From contig NZ_UTBG01000001.1 in the NCBI RefSeq assembly GCF_900580675.1, forward strand, positions 62,001 to 126,000: DNA of 64,000 nucleotides, in the 5' to 3' direction. The position numbers and the translations under genes were made by a program. Below, in pieces: positions 40,071-49,903 of the stretch. Below the pieces are notes generated by a model that was given only the letters and a program-made list of their open reading frames with translations, had not been told where the DNA came from and did not search any database. This DNA is from Pseudomonas viridiflava. GTDB lineage: Bacteria; Pseudomonadota; Gammaproteobacteria; Pseudomonadales; Pseudomonadaceae. The first letter of the stretch is position 1. Every line of letters begins with the position of its first letter.

Positions 40071-41149
40071 GCAATCAAATCCTTCATGTCAGTGTTGCCC
40101 AATCGTTCACCCTGATAACTGCCATCCTGGACTCTGCAGCACCATTCCAGGTTGTCGAGATACCACTTCACGGTCTTGCGCAGGCCGGTCTCGAAAGTTT
40201 CTTCTGGAACCCAGCCCAACTCGCGCTCGATCTTGCTAGCGTCGATCGCGTAACGCTGATCATGGCCTGGGCGATCTTTAACGAATGTGATCAGGTCGGA
40301 GTAATGTTCAACCTCGGCCGGGTGCTGCGGCGCCAATTCTTCCAGCAGGCTGCAAATGCTGCGCACCACGTCGATATTTTTCTGCTCGTTATGACCGCCG
40401 ATATTGTAGGTTTCGCCGACTACACCTTCGGTTACAACTTTTAGCAGTGCGCGTGCGTGGTCCTCGACAAACAGCCAATCGCGTACCTGCAAACCATCAC
40501 CATAGACCGGTAATGGCTCGCCTGCGAGGGCGTTGAGAATCACCAGCGGAATGAGCTTTTCCGGGAAGTGGAATGGCCCATAGTTATTCGAACAGTTAGT
40601 CAGCAAGACCGGCAGGCCATACGTACGATGCCAAGCACGTACAAGGTGATCGGATGCTGCCTTACTCGCGGAGTACGGCGAGCTGGGCGCGTAGGGTGTG
40701 GTTTCGGTGAACAGATCGTTCACGCCGTGCAGGTCGCCATATACCTCGTCGGTGGAAATATGATGGAAGCGGAACGCCTTCCTGGCGGGTTCGGCCAAGT
40801 TGAGCCAATAGGCACGCGTGGCCTCCAGCAGGCTGTAAGTGCCGACGATATTGGTCTGAATAAAATCCGAAGGACCGTCAATCGAACGGTCGACATGGGA
40901 CTCTGCCGCCAAATGCATGATCGCCTCGGGCTCGAACCGTGCGAGCACGGCGCTGACGGTGGCCTGGTCGATGATGTCGGCCTGAATAAACTCATAGCGG
41001 CTATTGGAAGAGATGCTGACCAGCGACTCCAGGTTGCCGGCGTAGGTGAGTTTGTCCAGGTTGAGCACTTCGTGCTCGGTGTGTTGAATCAGGTGGCGGA
41101 TGAGGGCTGAGCCGATAAATCCAGCGCCACCGGTGATGAGAATGCGCAT
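40067..41149 (-). CDS. rfbB: dTDP-glucose 4,6-dehydratase RfbB/RmlB
   Basis: 360-residue extended short-chain dehydrogenase. NAD-binding motif [16 protein letters not shown] starts at residue 4, the [11 protein letters not shown] segment holds the catalytic Thr-Asp-Glu, and [12 protein letters not shown] holds Tyr-x3-Lys. I chose the ATG at 41149 (MRILITGG); the frame runs 45 bases further upstream without family support. First gene of rfbBACD, whose product feeds O-antigen or other rhamnose-containing polymers. Confidence 0.93.
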   Translation of the reverse strand: MRILITGGAGFIGSALIRHLIQHTEHEVLNLDKLTYAGNLESLVSISSNSRYEFIQADIIDQATVSAVLARFEPEAIMHLAAESHVDRSIDGPSDFIQTNIVGTYSLLEATRAYWLNLAEPARKAFRFHHISTDEVYGDLHGVNDLFTETTPYAPSSPYSASKAASDHLVRAWHRTYGLPVLLTNCSNNYGPFHFPEKLIPLVILNALAGEPLPVYGDGLQVRDWLFVEDHARALLKVVTEGVVGETYNIGGHNEQKNIDVVRSICSLLEELAPQHPAEVEHYSDLITFVKDRPGHDQRYAIDASKIERELGWVPEETFETGLRKTVKWYLDNLEWCCRVQDGSYQGERLGNTDMKDLIA

Positions 41150-41302
41150 GTCGGAGGGCCTTTTCCTTAGACGGACATTAAGCGAATGAAGCATAGCTTG
41201 AGTTGTGCCGCCGATGGGTGCAAGTGCGGTACACGAAGGGGGTTGCCTAACTTACCTGAACAATGGCGATATACACCCCTGAAAAAAAACCGAGGCCACC
41301 CC

Positions 41303-44212
41303 ATGCTGCTCGCCACGCTGATCCACCGTGCCAGTCTACCCTGCCCGCAAGTCGGCCCCGATCAGGCGGCACAACTGCTCGAGCAGCATTACGGCCTGAC
41401 CGGCACGTTGCAGTCACTGGGCAGCCAGCAAGACCTCAACTACAAGGTCGACAGTGCACGCGGCCGGTTTGTTCTGAAAATCTGCCGGGGCGACTACGCG
41501 GCCGTGGAGTTGCAGGCCCAACACGCGGCGCTGAATAGCCTGCAGGCGCAAACCGGCGTGCGCGTGCCCAAGGTCATCCAGGCCCTGAACGGTGAAGAGC
41601 TGCTGACCCTGAGCCTCGACGGCCAAACCCTGCATGTGCGTGTGTTGGACTACATCGACGGCCAGCCGCTGACTCACTTGCCTCACCTTGGCCGCGAGGT
41701 GATCGCAAGGTTCGGCGACCTGTGCGGCCGGATGAGCCAGGCCCTGGCTTCGTTTGAACATCCAGGCCTGGAGCGCACCCTGCAATGGGACCCGCGCCAC
41801 GCTCGGGAACTGATCACGCATTTGCTGGCCACCCTGGAAAATCTGCCGCACCGCGAAGCACTGGCGCAGGTGGCCGAGGCGGTTGAAGAACGCCTGCGCC
41901 CCTTGGCCGATCACTTGCCGTGGCAGGCGGTGCACATGGACATCACCGATGACAATGTCGTGTGGCAGCGTGATGCCCGGCGTCATTGGCACGTTCAGGG
42001 TGTGATCGACTTCGGCGATTTGGTGCACACCTGGCGCATTGCTGACCTGTCGGTAACCTGCGCAGCCCTGTTGCACCATGCCGCGGGCGATCCCTTTGCC
42101 ATCCTGCCGGCGATCCAGGCGTGCCATGCCGTCACGCCGTTGCAGCGCGAAGAGTTGCAGGCGCTGTGGCCGTTGATCGTCGCGCGTGCGGCGGTACTGG
42201 TATTGAGCAGCGAGCAACAGCAACGCCTGGACCCGGATAACAGCTACCTGTTGAAAAACGCCGAGCACGAGTGGGAAATTTTCCACGTGGCGACCTCGGT
42301 GCCGTTTGAGTTGATGGAAGCGGCGATTCTGAGCAGTGTCGGGCACGTGCCGGCGCCGATTGAGGGCCAAGGCTTTGCGCCTTTGCTGCCGGGGTTGGTG
42401 GGGCGTGAGTTTGCGTTGATCGACCTGGGTGTGCTCAGCCCGCATTTCGAGGCGGGCAACTGGGAGCAGGCGGGGATCGACCAGCGTTTGTTGCAGGATG
42501 CGGCAGCGGTGCACGGCCTGGCGGCGAGCCGCTACGGACAATACCGCTTGTCACGTACCCAGCCCGACCGTGCCGATGAGCCAGAGACTTTCCCGCTGCA
42601 CGTCGAGCTGCATGTGCCCCAGGGTACCTGCGTGGAAGCACCGTTTGCGGGCCTCCTGCGACCGGGCGTCAACGGCGAGCTGCGGGTGCACAGCCGTGAG
42701 GCCAACGTGCGGCTGTGGGGCGTTAAAACGCTGTTGCAGCCTGGCGCCGCCGTGCTCAAGGGCCTGGTGATCGGCGAGGTCGCAGGCCCGTTGACCGTGC
42801 AGCTGTGCCGCACTGACCTGGCGGCGCCGCTGTTCTGCACGCCTTCCCGGGCGCAAGCGTGGCAGGTGCTGTGCCCTTCGCCGGCCATGCTGCTGGGGCT
42901 GGCCTGCGATGCCGAACCCGAGCTGGATCCCGAGGCCCTGCTGGCGCGCCGCGATGCCAGCTTTGCGCGCTCGCAGAAACACTATTACGTCGACCCGCCG
43001 CGTATAGAGCGCGGCTGGCGCAATCACCTGATCGATATGCAGGGTCGCGCCTACCTCGACATGCTCAATAACGTCGCGGTGCTGGGCCATGGTCACCCGC
43101 GCATGGCGGCGGTGGCGGCGCGCCAGTGGTCGTTGCTCAACACCAACTCGCGCTTTCACTATGCGGCGATTGCCGAGTTTTCCGAGCGCTTGCTGGCGCT
43201 GGCGCCGGAGGGCATGGATCGGGTGTTCCTGGTCAACAGCGGCACCGAAGCCAATGACCTGGCGATCCGCCTGGCCTGGGCCTACAGCGGCGGGCGCGAC
43301 ATGCTCAGTGTGCTGGAGGCCTACCACGGCTGGTCGGTGGCGGCGGATGCGGTGTCGACGTCGATTGCCGACAACCCCCAGGCGCTGAGCAGCCGGCCGG
43401 ACTGGGTGCACCCGGCGACTGCGCCGAATACCTATCGCGGAGAGTTCCGTGGGCAGGACAGCGCGGCGGATTACGTACGAAGCGTGGAACACAACCTGGC
43501 GAAAATTGCCGCGAGCCAACGCCAACTGGCAGGGTTTATCTGCGAGCCGGTGTACGGCAATGCCGGTGGCATCTCGCTGCCGCCGGGCTATTTGCAGCAG
43601 GTGTATGCGCTGGTGCGCGCCAGAGGCGGCGTATGTATCGCCGATGAGGTGCAAGTCGGTTATGGCCGCATGGGGGATTTTTTCTGGGGCTTTGAGGAGC
43701 AGGGCGTGGTGCCCGATATCATCACCATGGCCAAAGGCATGGGCAACGGCCAGCCGCTGGGCGCGGTGATCACCCGTCGCGACATTGCCGAAGCGCTGGA
43801 GGCCGAGGGCTACTTCTTCTCGTCGTCGGGGGGCAGCCCGGTCAGTTGCCGGATCGGCATGGCGGTGCTGGATGTAATGGAGGAAGAAAAGCTGTGGGAA
43901 AACGCCCAGGTGGTCGGCGGACATTTCAGGGCGCGGTTGGAAGAATTGATCGACCGTCACCCGTTGGTCGGCGCCGTGCACGGCTCCGGCTTCTATCTGG
44001 GCCTGGAGTTGGTACGCGACCGGCACACCCTGGAACCGGCCACCGAAGAAACCACGTTGCTGTGTGATCGCCTGCGCGAGCTGGGAATTTTCATGCAGCC
44101 CACCGGTGACTATTTGAATATCCTCAAAATCAAACCGCCGATGGTCACTTCTAAAAGCAGTGTGGATTTCTTTGTCGACATGCTGTCCAAGGTACTGGAT
44201 GAGCAGCTGTAG
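41303..44212 (+). CDS. Three-domain protein: kinase-like, M23-like and class-III aminotransferase
   Basis: 969 residues. The N-terminal third (about 20-320) is an aminoglycoside/choline-kinase-like domain: VLKICRGDY near residue 53, Brenner motif HMDITDDNVVW near 212, and IDFGDL. The middle (about 400-560) resembles a peptidase M23/lipoyl-like barrel (GTCVEAPFAGLL, VLKGLVIGEV). The C-terminal third (about 580-969) is a class III PLP aminotransferase, related to ethanolamine-phosphate lyase, with NSGTEANDLA, IADEVQVGYGR and the PLP lysine in TMAKGMGNGQPLG near 811. ATG at 41303 follows GAGGCC. Substrate unknown; it lies 121 bases upstream of aguA. Confidence 0.85.
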   Translation: MLLATLIHRASLPCPQVGPDQAAQLLEQHYGLTGTLQSLGSQQDLNYKVDSARGRFVLKICRGDYAAVELQAQHAALNSLQAQTGVRVPKVIQALNGEELLTLSLDGQTLHVRVLDYIDGQPLTHLPHLGREVIARFGDLCGRMSQALASFEHPGLERTLQWDPRHARELITHLLATLENLPHREALAQVAEAVEERLRPLADHLPWQAVHMDITDDNVVWQRDARRHWHVQGVIDFGDLVHTWRIADLSVTCAALLHHAAGDPFAILPAIQACHAVTPLQREELQALWPLIVARAAVLVLSSEQQQRLDPDNSYLLKNAEHEWEIFHVATSVPFELMEAAILSSVGHVPAPIEGQGFAPLLPGLVGREFALIDLGVLSPHFEAGNWEQAGIDQRLLQDAAAVHGLAASRYGQYRLSRTQPDRADEPETFPLHVELHVPQGTCVEAPFAGLLRPGVNGELRVHSREANVRLWGVKTLLQPGAAVLKGLVIGEVAGPLTVQLCRTDLAAPLFCTPSRAQAWQVLCPSPAMLLGLACDAEPELDPEALLARRDASFARSQKHYYVDPPRIERGWRNHLIDMQGRAYLDMLNNVAVLGHGHPRMAAVAARQWSLLNTNSRFHYAAIAEFSERLLALAPEGMDRVFLVNSGTEANDLAIRLAWAYSGGRDMLSVLEAYHGWSVAADAVSTSIADNPQALSSRPDWVHPATAPNTYRGEFRGQDSAADYVRSVEHNLAKIAASQRQLAGFICEPVYGNAGGISLPPGYLQQVYALVRARGGVCIADEVQVGYGRMGDFFWGFEEQGVVPDIITMAKGMGNGQPLGAVITRRDIAEALEAEGYFFSSSGGSPVSCRIGMAVLDVMEEEKLWENAQVVGGHFRARLEELIDRHPLVGAVHGSGFYLGLELVRDRHTLEPATEETTLLCDRLRELGIFMQPTGDYLNILKIKPPMVTSKSSVDFFVDMLSKVLDEQL

Positions 44213-44333
44213 ATAGTCGATTGTTATCGGTTATTGATTGTCATATTTATCATTTATCATCGATTGTCGCTTTTAAAGCCGATTTTTATCCGCTATAAAG
44301 ACCGCCTTCACCCCATTCGGAGCCCAGACCGCC

Positions 44334-45440
44334 ATGACCACCCTGCACAGCACCCCTCGCGCCGATGGCTTCCACATGCCCGCCGAATGGGCGCCACAGA
44401 CCCAAACCTGGATGATCTGGCCAGAGCGCCCGGACAACTGGCGCCTGGGCGGCAAGCCCGCGCAGGCGGCTCACGTGGCGGTGGCCAAGGCCATTGCGCG
44501 TTTTGAACCGGTGACCGTGGCGGTCTCCGCCGGCCAATTCGAAAACGCCCGCGCCCGTCTCGACGTGCCGAATATTCGTGTGGTCGAGATGTCCAGTGAT
44601 GACGCCTGGGTTCGCGACACCGGCCCAACCTTCGTGATCAACAACAGCGGCGAAGTGCGCGGCGTGAACTGGGACTTCAACGCCTGGGGCGGTTTTGATG
44701 GCGGCCTGTACGCACCGTGGAACCGTGACTCGCAGGTAGGCGGCAAGATCCTCGAAATCGAACGTGCGCCACGCTACCGCACCGAAGGCTTTGTGCTCGA
44801 AGGCGGCTCGATCCACGTCGACGGCGAAGGCACCCTGATCACCACCGAAGAGTGCCTGCTCAACCGCAATCGCAACCCGCACCTGGACCGCGCCGAGATT
44901 GAAGCGGTACTCAGCGCCAACCTGGCTGTGGATAAGATCATCTGGCTGCCGGACGGCCTGTTCAACGACGAAACCGACGGGCATGTGGATAACTTCTGCT
45001 GCTACGTGCGCCCAGGCGAAGTATTGCTGGCCTGGACCGACGACGCGCAAGACCCGAACTACGCGCGCTGCCACGCCGCCATGGACGTCCTGCAAAGCAG
45101 CACTGACGCCCAGGGCCGCGCGTTCACAGTGCACAAAATGCCGATTCCGGGGCCGCTGTACGCCACCGAGGAAGAGTGTGCCGGCGTGGACCCGGTGGAC
45201 GGTTCCCAGGAGCGCAACCCGAGCGTGCGCCTGGCCGGTTCCTACGTGAATTTCCTGATCGTCAACGGCGGCATTATCGCGCCAAGCTTCGATGACCCGC
45301 TGGACAGCGAGGCCAAGAAGATCCTGCAGGACCTGTTCCCGCAGCACGAAGTGGTGATGGTGCCGGGCCGCGAACTGTTACTGGGCGGCGGCAATATCCA
45401 CTGCCTGACCCAACAACAGCCGGCCCCGCACAAAAATTGA
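44334..45440 (+). CDS. aguA: Agmatine deiminase AguA
   Basis: 368-residue enzyme converting agmatine to N-carbamoylputrescine in the arginine decarboxylase route to putrescine. Family motifs: [22 protein letters not shown], and [12 protein letters not shown] with the catalytic cysteine near residue 357. aguB and aguR are not adjacent. The 120 bases upstream are AT-rich with repeated TCGATTGT/TTATCAT-like words and probably hold the promoter. Confidence 0.93.
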   Translation: MTTLHSTPRADGFHMPAEWAPQTQTWMIWPERPDNWRLGGKPAQAAHVAVAKAIARFEPVTVAVSAGQFENARARLDVPNIRVVEMSSDDAWVRDTGPTFVINNSGEVRGVNWDFNAWGGFDGGLYAPWNRDSQVGGKILEIERAPRYRTEGFVLEGGSIHVDGEGTLITTEECLLNRNRNPHLDRAEIEAVLSANLAVDKIIWLPDGLFNDETDGHVDNFCCYVRPGEVLLAWTDDAQDPNYARCHAAMDVLQSSTDAQGRAFTVHKMPIPGPLYATEEECAGVDPVDGSQERNPSVRLAGSYVNFLIVNGGIIAPSFDDPLDSEAKKILQDLFPQHEVVMVPGRELLLGGGNIHCLTQQQPAPHKN

Positions 45441-45503
45441 GTGCAGTTGTAACAACGCCATAGAGGCGAATAGGTGTTGATCGGTTTCAGCACTCACGGC
45501 AAG

Positions 45504-45534
45504 CCCGCGGCCCAGCAAGGTCGCGGACTTTTTT
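45504..45534 (+). terminator. Probable aguA terminator
   Basis: CCGCG/CGCGG arms flank a 12-base loop and are followed by ACTTTTTT, about 65 bases after the aguA stop. The stem is short. Confidence 0.5.
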
Positions 45535-45674
45535 GCGTGCGCAGGCCTGTAAAGCCGAGACATTGGCATAGCTCTTGTATCGGTGTTGCCAAGGCGGCCC
45601 GAGGGTGTGACTCAGCAGTTCTGTCACAAACCTTGAGTAAGTTAGCCGCTCACGCAGTAGGAGAGAGCGCTGAA

Positions 45675-45890
45675 ATGAATGCCGATATCAACCCGTTGTA
45701 CACGCGCACCTTTCACCCGTTGCGGGTCAATGGTGATGCGATCCATGCGCTGGCGCTCTGGTTGAAGGAAAACGGCTCGCGACAGATCAGGCAACAGCCT
45801 GACTTGCGCAGCGTGATGAGTGAACGGTATCCGGCGGGGTTGTTCAGTGAGGCTGAGCTGAATGCGCTGTGTGATGTGATGCAACGCTGA
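45675..45890 (+). CDS. Small protein of unknown function
   Basis: 71 residues, MNADINPLYTRTFHPLRVN then a helical segment ending ALCDVMQR. GGAGAG lies about eight bases before the ATG. No domain recognised and no signal peptide. Frame use and ribosome-binding site suggest a real gene; it stands alone between aguA and a REP doublet. Confidence 0.6.
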   Translation: MNADINPLYTRTFHPLRVNGDAIHALALWLKENGSRQIRQQPDLRSVMSERYPAGLFSEAELNALCDVMQR

Positions 45891-45903
45891 CGCCGAGATC
45901 AAT

Positions 45904-45990
45904 TGTGGGAGCTGGCTTGCCTGCGATGGCATCACCGCGGTGTGACTGGCACATCGCGGTGTCCGCATCGCAGGCAAGCCAGCTCCCACA
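45904..45990. repeat. REP doublet (REPIN-type)
   Basis: TTGTGGGAGCTGGCTTGCCTGCGAT pairs with an inverted copy ending AGCTCCCACA, between convergent genes. Confidence 0.88.
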
Positions 45991-46008
45991 TTGAAAGTGT
46001 GATCGGCT

Positions 46009-48096
46009 TTAGAAACTGTAGGTCCCCGTCACCACCAGGCTGCGCGGCTCGCCCGGCTGAATCTGCGCCACACTGGTCGCCGCCGCATAATAGGTTTTGT
46101 CGGCGATATTGTTCAGCGCCGCCCTGACATCCCACTCCTTGTGACGGAACCCGGCCAAGGCGTCCCAACGGCCATAACCTGGCAACACCACGGTGTTGAG
46201 GCTGTCGGCATAGCGGTCGCCTACCAGCGTCAGCCCGGTTTCCGCGTACCAGCCCATTTCCGGCTTCCAGGTGAGGAACAGGCTGGCGTTACGCTTGGCC
46301 ACGTCGCTGACGCGTTTGCCTTCAAAGCCATTGTTGTCTTTCTCGACCTTGGCATCCTGCAGGCCGATGCCGCCGCGTACATACCAGTTGTCGACGAGCT
46401 TGCCGGTGGCGGTCAGCTCCACGCCGCGCGAGCGCTGCAAGCCGCTGAGCAGTGTGATGGTGCGGTCCAGCGGGTCGCTGGTGCGGCGGTTGTAGAGTTC
46501 CAGTTCATACACGGCAAGGGTGGTGCTGAGGCGGTCGTCGAGCCAGTCGCTCTTGACCCCGATTTCTTTCTGTTTGGTCAGCTCGGGGCTCAGGTCGTTG
46601 ACGCTGCCGGCGGCATTTGGAGTGATACCGATCAGGCCGCCACCTGCCGGCGAGAACGTCTTGCTCCACGAGGCGTAAAACGAGTGGTGCTCCACAGGTG
46701 TCCACACCAGGCCAAAGCGCGGGCTGGTGCTGCGGCTCTCGACGGCCTGCCGGGTGTTGAGCAGTTTGTTTTTGGTGTCGACTTCGAAGTAGTCGTAGCG
46801 CAAGCCGGCCAGCACTTGCCACTGATCGTTCAGGCGCAGTTGGTCCTGTACATACACGGCGCGGCTGTCGACTTCAGTGTGGTTGTTGCTCGATACGCTC
46901 ATGCGCCCGTTGTGGCTCAAGTGGCGATTCGGCTGATTGAGGTCCAGGCTCGGTACGACCTGGCCACCACGGTTGACGGCGGTCGCGGTGTACAGCTTCG
47001 GGTCGCGGCGCTGGTTGCCCAGCTCCAGGCCGGTCAGCAGGCGGTGTTCAAGGCCAAAGGTGCTGAAGCCGCCTTCCAGTTCGACATTGTTGAAAACATT
47101 GAGGGTGGTCAGGTCCTGCTGCCAGCGTTGGCGTGTGACCCGATTGGTCGCCGGGGTGTAGCCGGTCTGGTAGGTGTTGTCGAAATCGCTGTCGAGCTTG
47201 AACACGCCGAGGGTCTGGCGCAATTGCCAGTTATCGTTGAGTTCGTAGGCGAATTTGGAACGCAGCGACTGGGTTTTGTCGTCGATGTAATCGCGGCTGT
47301 CAAAGTAAGTGGTGCTGCGGCTCACGTCCGCCGGGCGCCCGTTGACGCCGGGGATGCCGCGGTCTGGCGTGCGGTTGTAGCGGCTGTATTCGTATTGCAC
47401 CAGCCAGTTCAAGTCCGGTGTCAGTTGCCAGCTCATGGACGGTGCAAACAGCTGGCGATTGCCGCTGACGCCATCGCGAAAGCTGTTGTTGTCCTGATTG
47501 CCCATGTTCAAGCGCAGGCTGATGTCGTCGGTGGGGTCGGTGCTGAGGTCGGCGTACAGGCTGCGCAGGTCATTGCTGCCACCCTGGGCCTCGATGCTCG
47601 ACTTATGCCCGGCCCTTGGCAGCTTGCTCACGCGGTTGACGATCCCTCCCTGACCGCCTCGCCCGTACAGCACCGCCGCCGGCCCCTTGAGCACCTCAAT
47701 GCGCTCAATGTTATGCAGGTCGCGCACGTACTGGCTGTCGTCGCGAATGCCATCCAGGTAGAAGTCATTGCTCGCGTCGAAACCGCGAATACGCAAACTG
47801 TCGAAACGCGTGTCGGCGCCGCTGCTGACGTTGGGAATGCCGCTCAACGCCTGGCCCAAATCATTGGTGCCATAGGAACGCAGGTTTTCGGTCTTCACCG
47901 AGTCGATGGCCTGGGGCACATAACGCACGGGCGTGGCGGTGCGGGTGGCGGTATGGGTCGCCTTGACGCGTGGGTCGTCTTCGTCAGCTTCGGCGCTGAT
48001 CGAGGTTTCGGGCAAGGTGGTGGCCGCGCAGGCAAAACCGGTAGACAGCAGAACAGAGAGCCCAAGGGTGATGGGCGTCAGGCGAGGGGCAGGCAT
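46009..48096 (-). CDS. TonB-dependent siderophore receptor
   Basis: 695-residue outer-membrane barrel. A signal peptide (MPAPRLTPITLGLSVLLSTG then FACA) is followed by a TonB-box-like region, a plug domain (about 60-180: VPQAIDSV, LRIRGF, DGIRDDSQYVRD, ERIEVLKGPAAVLYGRGGQGG) and beta strands ending with the usual C-terminal phenylalanine (VVTGTYSF). It imports a ferric siderophore, probably catecholate or hydroxamate type by resemblance; the ligand is unproven. The ATG at 48096 was chosen because the longer frame to 48177 precedes the signal peptide. A Fur-like site lies upstream. Confidence 0.9.
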   Translation of the reverse strand: MPAPRLTPITLGLSVLLSTGFACAATTLPETSISAEADEDDPRVKATHTATRTATPVRYVPQAIDSVKTENLRSYGTNDLGQALSGIPNVSSGADTRFDSLRIRGFDASNDFYLDGIRDDSQYVRDLHNIERIEVLKGPAAVLYGRGGQGGIVNRVSKLPRAGHKSSIEAQGGSNDLRSLYADLSTDPTDDISLRLNMGNQDNNSFRDGVSGNRQLFAPSMSWQLTPDLNWLVQYEYSRYNRTPDRGIPGVNGRPADVSRSTTYFDSRDYIDDKTQSLRSKFAYELNDNWQLRQTLGVFKLDSDFDNTYQTGYTPATNRVTRQRWQQDLTTLNVFNNVELEGGFSTFGLEHRLLTGLELGNQRRDPKLYTATAVNRGGQVVPSLDLNQPNRHLSHNGRMSVSSNNHTEVDSRAVYVQDQLRLNDQWQVLAGLRYDYFEVDTKNKLLNTRQAVESRSTSPRFGLVWTPVEHHSFYASWSKTFSPAGGGLIGITPNAAGSVNDLSPELTKQKEIGVKSDWLDDRLSTTLAVYELELYNRRTSDPLDRTITLLSGLQRSRGVELTATGKLVDNWYVRGGIGLQDAKVEKDNNGFEGKRVSDVAKRNASLFLTWKPEMGWYAETGLTLVGDRYADSLNTVVLPGYGRWDALAGFRHKEWDVRAALNNIADKTYYAAATSVAQIQPGEPRSLVVTGTYSF

Positions 48097-48139
48097 GGGT
48101 GAATGTATCCAAAGTGTTTGGGAGGAACTGCACGTTAAT

Positions 48140-48158
48140 GGTAATGCTTTGCATTTGC
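48140..48158 (-). promoter_or_regulatory. Fur-box-like site upstream of the TonB receptor
   Basis: On the minus strand the 19-mer GCAAATGCAAAGCATTACC matches the Fur consensus GATAATGATAATCATTATC at 13 of 19 positions by eye. It sits 44 bases before the receptor start, the expected position for iron repression. Confidence 0.6.
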
Positions 48159-48306
48159 GTGCGTTATAGGTTCCCAAATGTATCTGCTTTGAAATATGTT
48201 ACTGAATGTGTTTTTTCTGTCGTCGAAGAATGATTTTGGTCGTTTTCAGAAAGGCTGTAAGCCGTTGCTTAGAATTATTTCGCCTAAATACAGACGATTC
48301 ACGAAA

Positions 48307-48336
48307 TTGACACATAGTTCAACGCGCGACTAGGAT
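48307..48336 (+). promoter_or_regulatory. Sigma-70-type promoter ahead of the OprD leader
   Basis: A perfect TTGACA (48307-48312), an 18-base spacer and TAGGAT (48331-48336) would start RNA near 48343. That is about 160 bases before the porin start and about 40 bases before an intrinsic terminator. Confidence 0.6.
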
Positions 48337-48381
48337 TGCGCCCAACGCCCGTGGCTAACCGCCATGACTCATCCAATAAAA

Positions 48382-48425
48382 AAGGCCCGCGGCATGATAA
48401 GTCGTCCCGCGGGCCTTCTTTTTTT
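48382..48425 (+). terminator. Intrinsic terminator inside the OprD upstream region
   Basis: An 11-bp stem AAGGCCCGCGG/CCGCGGGCCTT is followed by TTCTTTTTTT; the reverse strand also carries a T-run, so it works in both directions. It lies between the promoter at 48307 and the porin gene, so RNA from that promoter must read through it or end here as a short transcript of roughly 80 bases. Confidence 0.85.
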
Positions 48426-48436
48426 CGGAAAAAGTC

Positions 48437-48468
48437 GACACCAGAAAAGCAACACGGAGCCTGGTGTC
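48437..48468 (+). promoter_or_regulatory. 8-bp inverted repeat in the OprD leader
   Basis: GACACCAG and CTGGTGTC are separated by 16 bases, between the leader terminator and the porin ribosome-binding site. It may be an operator or an RNA hairpin. Confidence 0.4.
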
Positions 48469-48505
48469 ATAGCGCGTACTCAACCAGTAATAAGGAATAT
48501 AAGAA

Positions 48506-49822
48506 ATGTTGAAGCAACGGATGAGTCTGATCGCTCTGGGGATTTTGAGCGCATCGGCAGCAATGGCAAACGACCAGGAGCAATCCAAGGGTTTCATTGA
48601 AGACAGCCACCTGAACATCGCAGCACGTAACGCCTACATCAGCCGTGACTACAAGAACGGCCAGCAAGACAAAGCCGAATGGGGCCAGGGCTTCATCGGC
48701 AAGCTGGAGTCCGGTTTCACCCAAGGCACCGTCGGTGTGGGTGTGGACGTGATCGGCCAGTACGCTATCCGTCTGGACGGTGGTCAAGGCCGCGCCGGCG
48801 CAGGCGGTATCGACTTCTTCAAGCGGGGCAATGGCACCACCAACCCTGATGGCACGAACAACCCTGGCTCGGCACCACACGACCTGGCCAAGGGCGGCGC
48901 TGCCGTGAAGTTCCGCGTTTCCAACACCGTGCTCAAGTACGGTGATCAGTTCCCGGCCGTGCCAGTGCTGCAGTACGACAACTCCCGTCTGTTGTCGGAA
49001 ACCTACACCGGTACTTCGATCGTCTCCAAAGAGATCGCCGGTCTGCAACTGGACGCGGGTCACTTCACCAAAGAAGCACGCAAGAGCATGGAAGGCACCG
49101 ACAGCGGCCGCCTGAAAAGCATTGACTACATCGGTGGTAGCTACAAATTCACCGAAAGCCTGTCGGCCGCGCTGTATGCCTCCGACATGCAGGACGTGCT
49201 GAAGAAGCAATACGTCAACGTCAACTACGTGCTGGCCCTGCCAGAGAAACAGTCGCTGACCTTTGACTTCAACGGCTACAAGACCAAGCTGGACAAGAGC
49301 TTCGCCCTGGAAAACCAAGGTGACGAAGACGCTCGCGACAACAAAATCTGGAGCCTGGGCGCCACCTGGGCCGTCGGCCCGCACAGCTTCACCGTCGCTC
49401 ACCAGCGCAGCACCGGTGACACCGGCTACCTGTACGGCGGCTATCGCAACGCCGGCGGCATCGGCGACGGTGGCAACACCATCCTGCTGGCTAACTCGTA
49501 CTGGTCCGACTTCAACGGCAAGGACGAGCGCTCCTGGCAGGCAGGCTACGGCCTGGACTTCAGCACCTTCGGCGTGCCTGGCCTGACCTACAACGTGGCC
49601 TACGTGCGCGGTACCAACATTGACGACGGTTCCAACCGCGGCAATGGCACCGAGCGTGAAATCTTCAACCAGTTCAAATACGTCGTGCAGAGCGGCCCGG
49701 CCAAAGACCTGAGCCTGCGTGCGCGCGCGTCCTGGTTGCGCGTTTCCAGCAACGCCGACAAGTACAACGTAGGCGGTAACGAAATCCGTCTGTTCGCCGA
49801 CTACCCGATCAACGTTTTCTGA
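48506..49822 (+). CDS. OprD-family outer membrane porin
   Basis: 438-residue porin. Signal peptide MLKQRMSLIALGILSASAAMA precedes a barrel typical of OprD proteins: SHLNIAARNAYISRDYK, EWGQGFIGKLESGFT, AVKFRVSNTVLKYGDQ, and the ending RLFADYPINVF. Members take up amino acids, small organic acids or peptides; the substrate is not predictable here. TAAGGAATATAAGAA precedes the ATG. The leader has a terminator (see 48382). Confidence 0.92.
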   Translation: MLKQRMSLIALGILSASAAMANDQEQSKGFIEDSHLNIAARNAYISRDYKNGQQDKAEWGQGFIGKLESGFTQGTVGVGVDVIGQYAIRLDGGQGRAGAGGIDFFKRGNGTTNPDGTNNPGSAPHDLAKGGAAVKFRVSNTVLKYGDQFPAVPVLQYDNSRLLSETYTGTSIVSKEIAGLQLDAGHFTKEARKSMEGTDSGRLKSIDYIGGSYKFTESLSAALYASDMQDVLKKQYVNVNYVLALPEKQSLTFDFNGYKTKLDKSFALENQGDEDARDNKIWSLGATWAVGPHSFTVAHQRSTGDTGYLYGGYRNAGGIGDGGNTILLANSYWSDFNGKDERSWQAGYGLDFSTFGVPGLTYNVAYVRGTNIDDGSNRGNGTEREIFNQFKYVVQSGPAKDLSLRARASWLRVSSNADKYNVGGNEIRLFADYPINVF

Positions 49823-49854
49823 TTGATCCGGCGTCGCGCCTGATTCAAGGCGAT

Positions 49855-49884
49855 AAAAAACCCCGACTGGTTCGGGGTTTTTTT
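49855..49884 (+). terminator. Intrinsic terminator of the OprD porin gene
   Basis: CCCCGA/TCGGGG stem, A-run before and seven T after. Confidence 0.9.
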
Positions 49885-49903
49885 ATGCCTGTGCAAGCTC
49901 GAC

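Noticed and set aside
48364..48600. 78-codon frame overlapping the porin start
   Set aside because: It runs through the terminator hairpin and into the porin signal sequence in another frame; it has no ribosome-binding site.
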